Positions 56,445-64,000 of a stretch of DNA of 64,000 bases are shown here, one piece after another. The position numbers were made by a program, and so were the translations under genes. Positions within the stretch are counted from its first letter, which is position 1; the number at the start of each line of letters is the position of its first letter. This DNA is from Trichomonas vaginalis G3 (taxonomy: Eukaryota; Parabasalia; Trichomonadida; Trichomonadidae), in assembly GCF_026262505.1 (NCBI RefSeq), contig NC_067207.1, positions 16,274,082 through 16,338,081 on the forward strand, written 5' to 3'. The notes beneath the pieces are model-generated. The model had not been told where the DNA came from, did not search any database, and worked only from the letters and a program-made list of their open reading frames with translations.

Positions 56445-56468
56445 TTATTATGATTTAAAAATAAATAT

Positions 56469-57176
56469 TTAATCCGTTATCTCATCAGCTATTTTCTCTA
56501 TTTGAAATTGCCATAATATTTCATTCATGAATTCTAAATCACAATCAAATAGGTCAGTTATTCTAAATTTAATATTTGATAAATCTTTTGAATGAAGAAT
56601 AAATGAATTCCCGGATAATTGAAACGGATATGATAAAGAAAATGTGTTTAAGTTGATGGATAAAATGTTTTGTATTGATGGGTAAGAGTTAGGGTCTAAT
56701 GTTTGATGTGAAAATCTCATTGGGGTATTAACTTTATCACATTTGATTAAAATGAAATTGGAACCAGTGTCAGAATACAAAACATCCCCAACATCTTTTT
56801 CAAAATTTAATATCCCAACAATGAACGAAGATGAGAAGTACAAAATTTAATTTTCAGCGGGAATTTAATAAGGTTATTTATTTCATCAAGTTCAAAAAGT
56901 TTATCAGGTTTTGATTTAAAATTTTCTTCATACCATACGATAAATGATTCATTTAAATAACTTAAAATCATGTTAATATCCCATTTCGCTATCACATTAT
57001 TTATATACATATCATACGTTTTTTCATGGTCATCTTTAATAAATGATATATAATCTGAAGGTCTAAAGAATGGGATTAAATTTACCACTCACAGAAACGA
57101 GAGTAACATTATAAATTCCGCTAACTGTTAAATTTAATTCACAACTATTATTCGAAATAATATTGATAATTGACAT
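56469..57176 (-). pseudogene. Maverick protein of ~235 aa, two frameshifts
   Basis: ATG at 57176 (MSIINIISNN...). Two single-base shifts, near 57090 and near 56845, split it into three frames; neither internal segment has its own ATG. The composition is beta-rich (FILIKCDKVNTPM, SYPFQLSGNSFILHS), as in a jelly-roll minor capsid protein, but this is only suggestive. It lies between the fibre gene and a divergent gene whose ATG is 20 bp away. Confidence 0.6.
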
Positions 57177-57195
57177 TTTTATTACGATTAAAAAT

Positions 57196-57676
57196 ATGGT
57201 AAAGCGTTATTTTCCAGTGATAAATAAAACTAGAATAAGATTACCTCAAGAATTCATAAATTCAACGAATAAGAAATTCATTCATGTTATAAATTTTAGT
57301 GTTTTCAGAAAATATGAGTCAATGTCATATTCATCAACATGTTATATTTCACTTCATTCAAATTTAGTTCAATCAAACCCATATAATGACCATTTCATAA
57401 GATTTTCAGATGGTATTAAAAATGTAATTGATAGATTAAAATATGAACAGATTGACAATATCGAATTTTTGGAATTTTGGTTTAAATATCCCGATGGGAA
57501 AAAGATTGAAGTTAAAGATAAAGCTGATACTATAACAAAAAACAATTACAATGACCGATCCGGATAGTGGGGAACAAAAAGAAATAAAACAAACGATAGA
57601 AACTGGTGAAAGGTCAATTATTATTGATTATGATTCAAAGGATTATTATTCGATAATGTTAATGCTTGAATATTAA
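57196..57676 (+). pseudogene. Maverick protein of ~160 aa with one frameshift
   Basis: ATG at 57196, open to 57567. A one-base shift near 57550 joins a frame ending at 57676 with an acidic tail (SIIIDYDSKDYY). The first part is beta-rich (FPVINKTRIRLPQEF, SSTCYISLHSNL). The tail could instead be a separate small ORF from the ATG at 57551. It is the only large plus-strand gene in the right half apart from the small genes near 63 kb. Its stop overlaps the stop of the next gene within a shared TTAA. Confidence 0.55.
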
Positions 57677-58014
57677 ATAGTCTTAACAAAGAATTTTTCA
57701 AGTGATATTTTATATTCATCAACTATTTTATTATAAATATCATTATATGTTAAATGAAGTTCAGTTGTTGTTCCGTTCTTTGATATCTTAATTGTGCTAA
57801 TATCCTTTATAGGATTTATTTTTGCAACTGTTCCGCAGCATGAAACCTCATCATCTATGAAAAATTGAATCTTAACGTCTGAATCTTGAACATCACAAAG
57901 AATGGCGATAATGTGAATTAATGATTCATAAGGTAAAATAATTAAACCGGATTGATCAATTAAATTTATTATTGAATCATAATTATTAGTTATTATATCA
58001 CGGTAAATTTTCAT
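57673..58014 (-). CDS. Small Maverick protein, 113 aa
   Basis: An intact ORF from the ATG at 58014. Alpha/beta composition with ILCDVQDSDVKIQFFIDDE and a CC pair (EVSCCGTVAKI). No family recognised. Converges with the plus-strand gene at 57676. Confidence 0.65.
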   Translation of the reverse strand: MKIYRDIITNNYDSIINLIDQSGLIILPYESLIHIIAILCDVQDSDVKIQFFIDDEVSCCGTVAKINPIKDISTIKISKNGTTTELHLTYNDIYNKIVDEYKISLEKFFVKTI

Positions 58015-58031
58015 TAATTCAGAATTAATGT

Positions 58032-58343
58032 CTATTTTATATGGGTTCTCGATGTTTGATGAAAGAGGCGGGGGTATGTTGGATAAGTGGGAATTTCAAC
58101 AGGTTCTTTACCGGGTTCAGATAAAATGATTGGGTCTCCATTCTCATGGTTTTCTTCATTCTCCTCATTCTTCGGTAAGTCACGAGTTAATAAATTTGGT
58201 TGAGTTGCTGACCTTGTTAATTCGGGGCTAACATTAACTTTAACATTTTGAATAATTCGTGATTTATCATCATTTACGTTATAACCAACCGTAATCTCTG
58301 CTTTTGCGTTAGTGTTCTTTTGACTAGTGAAACGTCTTCTCAT
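58032..58343 (-). CDS. Small low-complexity Maverick protein, 103 aa
   Basis: An intact ORF whose ATG lies in TTATAAATG. Basic N-terminus (MRRRFTSQKN), an acidic Glu/Asn middle and a Pro/Thr/Tyr tail (PTYPTYPRLF). Likely disordered; possibly a minor virion or DNA-associated protein. No family recognised. Confidence 0.6.
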   Translation of the reverse strand: MRRRFTSQKNTNAKAEITVGYNVNDDKSRIIQNVKVNVSPELTRSATQPNLLTRDLPKNEENEENHENGDPIILSEPGKEPVEIPTYPTYPRLFHQTSRTHIK

Positions 58344-58627
58344 TTATAATCGAATAAAAAAAATATATTTAAACTTTTATTTTGCTGGAACTTTTGAATC
58401 TATTATTCCCTGTATTTGTTCATGAAGTTGATTTTTAGCATTTGCATCGAAATTAATAGACCGAATATGTTCATTAATTGCATTCTTATAATCATCTGAT
58501 TTCTCAAATTTTCTTTTATCTGATTCCTTAACTAAATCATAAGTTAAACCTCGTTGCTGATATAATGGTTTCTTAATTAAATCTTTGAATGCTTGAGATA
58601 AAGCACCTGATGCAATTCTTGCTACTA

Positions 58628-59930
58628 TAGGGTGTCCAAAGGTGCGTTTAGCACAGCGCTCTATATGAGACTATTAAAGGAGATATATGCTGATTATAAA
58701 TATATAATAAAAAATATGAATATATGTATATGATGAGTATGTTGTATTTTGGCGCCATGCCGGGATATAAAATGAATTTTGAGACAAGAGGCGGTTTCGC
58801 GGGAAATTTTGGCGGGATTTTTTTTCATTTTTTTAATGAATCATAAAGAAAACATCCTCGCTCTTGCAAAAAAATGCAAAGACTGTAAAAAATCTACGAG
58901 ACATTGGTAAAATGCTTCGGTATGGATGCTCCTAGCTATTCCACTGTAACGTATCATGTTAGGATGTATCACTTCATGAACAAAAAGGCGCCCATCATAA
59001 AAATTGACAAAAAATCGCCGGATCAAAGAAAAATCAAAGCAATTCTTCAAGCGCTAGATGAAGACCCAAGAGCATCACTCAGAAGGATAGAGGAGATGAC
59101 AAAGATACCACGTACAACAGTCAGTTATTATCTGCACAATTATTTGAACTACGAACTAGCGTATACACGTTGGGTTCCGCACAACCTTAATTCAGTTCAA
59201 AAAAATCTAGAGTCCAATCTTCGAAAGAGCTCCTCTCTATATTGGGTGCGTATCAATCCAAGAAGTTTCGCTTTTTAGTAACAGGGGACGAGTCTTGGTT
59301 TCAATATGCAACAGAAGCCAAAATCATGTGGATCCCGAAGGATGAAAATCCGCAAACATTCCCGAAGAAAAAAATTGACACACCAATGATGATGTTGTCG
59401 GTTTTTTGGGGCGTGAATGGCATCATCGCAATTGATATTCTTCAAAAACCTAATATGATGAATGCTCAGTATCTAATTGACAATGTTCTTACTCAAATTA
59501 TCAATTCTGATGAGTTTGAGAAATCCAAACAACAAAAACAAAAGTTTGCAATTCATTTTGATAATTCAAGAGTTCACAAAAGTCATAAGGTAATGAATTA
59601 CTTGGTGGAAAACAATGTCAAAGTTGTTCCAAACCCATTTTATTCACCTGATATTGCCCCCTCTGACTTTTATTTATTCGGCACGCTAAAAAAGAGAGCT
59701 GAAGGACGCGAATTCGCGAGTCCAGATGATCTTGAAAATTTTGTAAGAGAGCAATTTGAGCAATTTTCTCATGATGATTTAAAGCGTGTCTTTCAAGCCT
59801 GGATCGATCGCTGCGAACGCGTGATTGAATCCAATGGTGATTATATTTAAATAAACTTTATATATATGTAACTTGTTTATTTCTATTCGCAGTATTCAGG
59901 TTTGTGCTAAACACACCTTTGGACACCCTA
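58628..59930 (+). mobile_element. Mariner (Tvmar1-type) insertion, 1303 bp
   Basis: 28-bp terminal inverted repeats (58628-58655 and 59903-59930) begin TAGGGTGTCCAAAGGTG and differ at one position. TA target duplications are at 58626-58627 and 59931-59932. The target is fixed by the reading frame of the interrupted gene. Size, ends and encoded D,D34D transposase agree with the mariner family known from T. vaginalis. Confidence 0.95.
58836..59850 (+). pseudogene. Mariner transposase, frameshifted
   Basis: The ATG is at 58836. At least three frame breaks are seen (near 58897, near 58930 and near 59240). A helix-turn-helix part with QRKIKAILQALDEDPRASLR and IPRTTVSYYL is followed by the DDE core: GDESWF (~59287), FAIHFDNSRVH (~59563) and YSPDIAPSDFYLF (~59645). 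The second and third Asp are separated by 34 residues, the mariner D,D34D signature. The C-terminus ends WIDRCERVIESNGDYI, typical of mariner. The catalytic residues are present but the protein is not continuous, so this copy is probably inactive. Confidence 0.9.
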
Positions 59931-60621
59931 TATAATTGGTTGGAATTGCTGTTTAAGTTCATCTTTAACATTTGCGAAAACTGGATCGAATAAAGCAATT
60001 TTAAAGAATTTCTTAGCTGAAATTTCAGGTCTAATATTTGCATATTGACCATCAAACTGGTTAGAATATCGTGGTAATCCATCCGGTCCCTCTTCAATAG
60101 CATTTAATTCTTCATTGAAATAAGAATATGGATTACGACGGTATGAATTAATTGGACCATCTTTACCTTCTCCAATGTATTGTTTAACAGCTTTTCCATT
60201 TTCATCAAATTGCATAGGATAACGTTCATTATATACTTTACGTTTAGGATAATCAGATATAGTTAATTTATAACCATTTATGACTTTAATATTACCTTGA
60301 CCATCAGTAACGAAAACTTCATTTATACCATCAGGTTTTCCATTTGGACCCGTAATGTCTGCTTCGTGTGCTTCCCAATTTGGACCATGACGTTTGGCAT
60401 ATGCTTGAGTTTCTGGTAATGTTAAAACGTTTCGCATTTGTTTAACATCTTTTTGAAGACCAGCAACAATATGAACTAATTCTTTCATTCCATCAGGAAC
60501 TTTCATAGTTCTATTATATGTACCCTTTTTGTTTGTCCCTTGTTTTAATGGAACCTGTAGAAGATTTGCTATTTCTGTCATGTTTAATTATAAATAAAAA
60601 ATAAAAATTAATTATAAAAAG

Positions 60622-61449
60622 TTAATCAAATTTAACACTTCCTTTATTTAAATCAACTATTATTTTTCCATGTTCACCTAATTGCTGATATTGTGTGTAA
60701 AGTTCATTAATGCTCATTGGTAAATTCACTTGATAAAGCATAACGTTCAACTGTTGACGACTAAACCCACTGAAAATGAAAAGGGTTGATAGATTTGATT
60801 TAATGTTTGTGCTTAATGCTTTGAAATATTGAACAGCCATAAAGAATGAACACTGAATGTGTCGACATTGAGTTAATAACTGATTAAAATATGATTTCTC
60901 ATTTGTTATTAGTTTTGATTTCACGGCATCATCTAGAAAAATTAGTGAATGCAAAAATTCTCTATCAAAATTTGAAATAGAAAGTGTTTCAAATAATTCA
61001 TCCCGTTGTTTATCAATAATTTTATCCTCTAATCCTTGCTTCTTGATTGTATTATATAATTCTTTATACATTAAAAAGTTTTTTAAATAATCTTCTGCTT
61101 CTTCTTGTGATAAATAAATAATTGGAATTTTGATTAAATGCTTTAAAGATTCAAATGTATCATCTGAAGGTGAACCTGAACGGTTGATATAAATTAACAC
61201 GTGTGAATAGGGTGAAGTGTTAGCAATAATGATAATTTGTTTTAATATCGTTAATGTTTTACCTTTATTTTGTTTACCAATTGCTGCAGTGATTGAATTT
61301 AAGTAACATTCAGAATATGGAATTTTCATTAATTTTTCCTTAGATAGAGCATTTCTATTATCACTCAATGCTTCATTAATCATATCATCTATGTATGTAT
61401 TATATACTCCTGCTAATTCTTCATAAGGGGTGGATGAATTTAAATCCAT
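60622..61449 (-). CDS. Packaging ATPase (A32/FtsK-HerA type)
   Basis: 275 codons, ATG in GATTAAATG. Walker A GKQNKGKT at residues 58-65, Walker B SLIFLDD at about 168-174, and a downstream LLTQCRHIQCSFFMAVQ segment containing the conserved Gln of HerA/FtsK-like packaging enzymes. The length fits the compact Polinton/virophage ATPases that pump genome DNA into the capsid. It sits 25 bp downstream of the capsid gene in the same orientation, the usual morphogenesis pairing. Confidence 0.85.
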   Translation of the reverse strand: MDLNSSTPYEELAGVYNTYIDDMINEALSDNRNALSKEKLMKIPYSECYLNSITAAIGKQNKGKTLTILKQIIIIANTSPYSHVLIYINRSGSPSDDTFESLKHLIKIPIIYLSQEEAEDYLKNFLMYKELYNTIKKQGLEDKIIDKQRDELFETLSISNFDREFLHSLIFLDDAVKSKLITNEKSYFNQLLTQCRHIQCSFFMAVQYFKALSTNIKSNLSTLFIFSGFSRQQLNVMLYQVNLPMSINELYTQYQQLGEHGKIIVDLNKGSVKFD

Positions 61450-61473
61450 TTAATCAAAAATAAATTTATAATT

Positions 61474-63114
61474 TTAAACATTTCTATTCATCAATATTTC
61501 ATCATATGAACTTCTATACTGTGGTGGTGTACCTGTTGGATGATATTTCAAACCTTCATCCGGTGTCCATGTCCAATACGTAGTCCTAGTAAACCAAACC
61601 TGAGGAGGATTTGTCACCTTTGAACAGTAAGTGTCATTTTCACCCTGAATGATTGGATAAGCTTTCACTTGTACTGTAACTTGTGAGTTGAAAGTTTCTA
61701 ATCCATCAAAGAATATACCCGCTCCATCACGTTGAACTGGAATAGTGCATAAGAATGAAGTTTGGTCTTTCCATGTTCTAGCTAATGGCGTGCCATTATC
61801 ATCATTCAGTGGTCTAGTTAATGAGTCCTCGTATTCTTCTGTGCATTCATTCACTCCATCTAAATCAGAAGCTTGAAGCATACGTGTAAAGAATATGTCA
61901 CCCACTGTGGTCATCGCTTGATCGGGGAAGTTTCTGGAATCTATAGTGACCTGAAGACCTCGAAGCATTGGATTTTCTAAAACTGTTCTTTGCATTGCAT
62001 TCTTTGGAAATGTTAACACAACATCTGTAACATTATGAAGAGCGTATGAGAAATCTGAGCTAATACCTTCAGGAGTGATGCAACCTCCATTTAGTGAACG
62101 AACGTCAATATGTTGAGCTGGAATCATGAATGGATCTTCCTTACTGAATAAACGTGGTATTGCTTTAACTGATTCTTCAATTAAACCGTATCCTGGTGTA
62201 ATGCATTTATCCTCTAAAACTTCCATCTTTGTGCATGAAATAATAACGTCATCAACTGTTGCGTCAGCAGATGTAGCGGCTAAGCTTGTAATTAATTTGG
62301 CAGGAAGTCCGATTTGTTGGAATTTGCGATCATATTTATAAACATGATTCATAATCTTTTCATAATTTTCATCAGTTATCTTTTCATAAACGTAATTTTG
62401 TAAATCAGCAACTCTTAACGGGTCAACCTGACAAAATACTAAAGTATCCCTGAAAACATAATATTTAAGAATGATTTCACCAAATGATTTAGGATAATCA
62501 TCGAACGCCTGAAATGCTAACAAATCATTTACCGGAATAATCATATCAAAAGTGACATCAACTTCTTCATTTGCATTCTTGAAAACTTCTGAAGGGTCAA
62601 TATATTTACCACATACTGAGTTATCATATTTTTGAACATTATTATATAACGAATGAACAAACTTTTTAACTTTCCTTTCTGATTTTGGTTTATATGTTGC
62701 AAATGCGAAAGATTCACGGGCGCAATCCATCTGAAGATAACCGGCATCACCTCTTTCGGTTTCTACTTCTAATTGTTTAAAGCTTTGATTTGATGATTTG
62801 TAACCAACGAATAAACGCGCGCATTTAAAAGCGGCATCACATGTGAAAGCTTTATTTGAAACTAGAGTTGCTTTAACTTTGCGTTTAATATATGTGTCAC
62901 CTAATTGGTTCACATCATGAGCCGGATTTGTAATTCTTAAATGAGTTTGTTTATCATCAAAATATGGAGCATCAGAGTCATAGCATGAACTTTCAAGTTC
63001 TCTATAATATCTTCTACCGTCATTCTTTGCGAATATTTCATTTATCTTTTCGAATGAATGAAACACATTTCCATTAATCGGTTTAGTGTTTGGCACCAAA
63101 TAGTTAGTCGTCAT
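61474..63114 (-). CDS. Major capsid protein, double jelly-roll (Maverick PY-type)
   Basis: 546 codons, intact, ATG in AATAAATG. Predominantly beta with segments in two similar halves, e.g. VDVTFDMIIPVNDLLAF and VDDVIISCTKMEV in the first half, and VVLTFPKNAMQRTVLENPML, QVTIDSRNFPDQAM and SQVTVQVKAYPII in the second. Length, gene neighbourhood (just upstream of the ATPase) and the NPML...R.F pattern agree with Polinton major capsid proteins forming pseudo-hexameric capsomers. The assignment rests on pattern and context, not on a single diagnostic motif. Confidence 0.75.
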   Translation of the reverse strand: MTTNYLVPNTKPINGNVFHSFEKINEIFAKNDGRRYYRELESSCYDSDAPYFDDKQTHLRITNPAHDVNQLGDTYIKRKVKATLVSNKAFTCDAAFKCARLFVGYKSSNQSFKQLEVETERGDAGYLQMDCARESFAFATYKPKSERKVKKFVHSLYNNVQKYDNSVCGKYIDPSEVFKNANEEVDVTFDMIIPVNDLLAFQAFDDYPKSFGEIILKYYVFRDTLVFCQVDPLRVADLQNYVYEKITDENYEKIMNHVYKYDRKFQQIGLPAKLITSLAATSADATVDDVIISCTKMEVLEDKCITPGYGLIEESVKAIPRLFSKEDPFMIPAQHIDVRSLNGGCITPEGISSDFSYALHNVTDVVLTFPKNAMQRTVLENPMLRGLQVTIDSRNFPDQAMTTVGDIFFTRMLQASDLDGVNECTEEYEDSLTRPLNDDNGTPLARTWKDQTSFLCTIPVQRDGAGIFFDGLETFNSQVTVQVKAYPIIQGENDTYCSKVTNPPQVWFTRTTYWTWTPDEGLKYHPTGTPPQYRSSYDEILMNRNV

Positions 63115-63184
63115 TTATTAATAAATAAAAAATCAAAATTAAAAATATGAAAATGAATTTTTAATTTTAATGAAATAATCAACT

Positions 63185-63400
63185 ATGGCTGCAGGTATAT
63201 TTAAGAAACTGTGGGATAAAGTAAAAAGAGGAGCGCATAAAGTTTGGGAAACATTGAAGAAGGGAGCAAATTGGATATTTAAGAATAAAGAAGCAATTAG
63301 TGACGTTGCTGAATCAATAACACCAAAAGCTGCCCCAATAAGAGAAATATTAAATAAAGGAGAAAAAGTTTATCAAAGACTACAACCGATACTAAGATAA
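63185..63400 (+). CDS. Small amphipathic Maverick protein, 71 aa
   Basis: Starts MAAGIFKKLWDKVKRGAHK, an amphipathic cationic helix of the membrane-active type, then more Lys-rich helix. Its first ~15 residues match the protein encoded on the other strand at 63425-63661. May be a virion lytic or DNA-condensing peptide, by analogy with small adenovirus core or lytic proteins; unproven. Confidence 0.7.
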   Translation: MAAGIFKKLWDKVKRGAHKVWETLKKGANWIFKNKEAISDVAESITPKAAPIREILNKGEKVYQRLQPILR

Positions 63401-63424
63401 AAATAATATTTATTTATTTTTCCA

Positions 63425-63661
63425 CTATCTACCTCCTATTTTATTAAGTATTCCTTCAGCTATTCCACCAATTGCGTTACCTGCTTGTGCTCCCATCGCC
63501 GGATTACCTGCTTTAGTACCTAATACTCCACCTATGATAGTTCCTGCCGTTTTCGCTACTGGTGCCAAAAAGTTTGCAATGGGTTTAATAATCTTTTGAT
63601 GAACCCAACCCGCAGCTTTCTTAATTCCATCCCATAATTTTTTAAAGAATCCTGCCGCCAT
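63425..63661 (-). CDS. Small glycine-rich Maverick protein, 78 aa
   Basis: Starts MAAGFFKKLWDGIKKAAGW, related to the convergent 71-aa protein. Its C-terminal half is a glycine-zipper-like hydrophobic stretch (GTIIGGVLGTKAGNPAMG, AIGGIAEGILNKIGG). IGG-type sites resemble adenovirus protease cleavage contexts, but no protease was found in the window. Probably a membrane-interacting virion component; inferred. Confidence 0.7.
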   Translation of the reverse strand: MAAGFFKKLWDGIKKAAGWVHQKIIKPIANFLAPVAKTAGTIIGGVLGTKAGNPAMGAQAGNAIGGIAEGILNKIGGR

Positions 63662-63727
63662 TTCTGATTTAATATTAATTAAAAAATATATTTCATCACT
63701 TATATTCTAATTTTTATTTAATGATAA

Positions 63728-64000
63728 ATGAAACCGATTTTAAAAATAAATGAAACAGAGGAGGAAGAAATAAATGAAAGTGAAAATGTTCAACAAAAAA
63801 TAAACGTTGTTAAACCAATTACTGAAATAAAAATTTTTTCATCTGTTGAAGAATTTAATGACTATTATGCTAATAATAAAAAATTATTTGAAGAATTGAC
63901 AACATGTAAATTGAATAAAATGTTTAAAGTTGATGGATTCAAAATTTCAAAAATAAAAGGAGTGGTTAGTTTGAAATCTATTCCTCAATCAAGAATCACC
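63728..64000 (+). CDS. Partial Maverick protein, continues past window
   Basis: ATG in GATAAATG; 91 codons are open to the window edge. An acidic start (ETEEEEINESENVQQ) is followed by a Lys/Phe-rich region with LNKMFKVDGFKISKIKG. No family recognised. Confidence 0.65.
   Translation, partial: MKPILKINETEEEEINESENVQQKINVVKPITEIKIFSSVEEFNDYYANNKKLFEELTTCKLNKMFKVDGFKISKIKGVVSLKSIPQSRIT

Larger units (their letters stand above)
58377..60581 (-). pseudogene. Maverick virion-type gene split by mariner
   Basis: The 5' part runs from the ATG at 60581 to the mariner edge (~59931). The 3' part runs from ~58627 to the stop at 58377-58379. Removing the element and one TA target copy leaves one open frame of about 300 codons, so the gene was intact at insertion. 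Visible segments include [35 protein letters not shown] and [10 protein letters not shown]. No enzyme motif. It sits next to ATPase and capsid genes, so a structural or minor capsid role is likely by position only. Confidence 0.75.
43199..64000. mobile_element. Maverick/Polinton element, right end outside window
   Basis: Hallmark genes of the class are present: protein-primed DNA polymerase B, rve integrase, packaging ATPase and double jelly-roll capsid protein, plus fibre and small virion-type proteins. The left half is transcribed mainly rightward and the right half mainly leftward. The left boundary is set by the terminal-like block at 43199-43284 and may lie somewhat further left. An adenovirus-type maturation protease, usual in Polintons, was not found and may lie beyond 64000. 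The element has been invaded by a mariner and apparently by a D5/KilA-N module. Confidence 0.85.

Overview
The window reads as nuclear DNA of a trichomonad parabasalid, most likely Trichomonas vaginalis or a close relative. The reasons are an AT-rich, intron-free genome; host genes with very short 5' leaders and an initiator of the form TCA+1Py(T/A) just before the ATG (36881, 38762, and on the minus strand 32959 and 40666); a Maverick/Polinton element; and a nested mariner with 28-bp terminal repeats and a D,D34D transposase of the Tvmar1 type. The species is inferred.

Layout. (1) 1-22813, minus strand: the N-terminus and a very long repeat region of one giant coiled-coil protein gene that runs off the left edge. 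About 370 AT-rich codons are followed by about 21.7 kb of GC-rich nested repeats that carry scattered one-base indels. (2) 22814-28660: gene-free, AT-rich DNA holding several inverted or tandem structured repeats, notably three tandem 112-bp hairpin units (24997-25331) and a GC-rich array of about 120-bp units (26141-26890). (3) 28661-40656: an ordinary host gene block with a Mediator Med14-like protein, a family 61-type glycosyltransferase, a PQ-loop membrane protein, a tRNA-Ser(GCU), two helical proteins of unknown function and a small hypothetical protein. A possible TTAA-flanked non-autonomous transposon lies at 35270-36313. (4) About 41.9-43.3 kb: an inverted pair of promoter-like blocks that looks like a Maverick terminus. 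(5) About 43.2-64.0 kb: a Maverick whose right end is outside the window. It holds a frameshifted protein-primed DNA polymerase B (with an HNH-like zinc insert), a frameshifted rve integrase, a tail-fibre-like protein with a phage collar domain, a packaging ATPase, a double jelly-roll major capsid protein and several small virion-type proteins.

Two nested insertions are visible in the Maverick. A degenerate mariner (58628-59930) splits a Maverick gene at a TA. A roughly 5-kb module (about 50.2-55.3 kb) with an intact D5-like primase-helicase and a KilA-N protein is bounded by oppositely oriented arrays of a roughly 120-bp repeat. Many Maverick genes start with TAAATG, which none of the host genes here do, so the element may use its own promoter grammar. 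The right half of the Maverick (capsid, ATPase, fibre) is mostly open while the polymerase and integrase are broken. The copy is therefore probably not self-sufficient, unless the frameshifts are assembly errors in a high-copy element.
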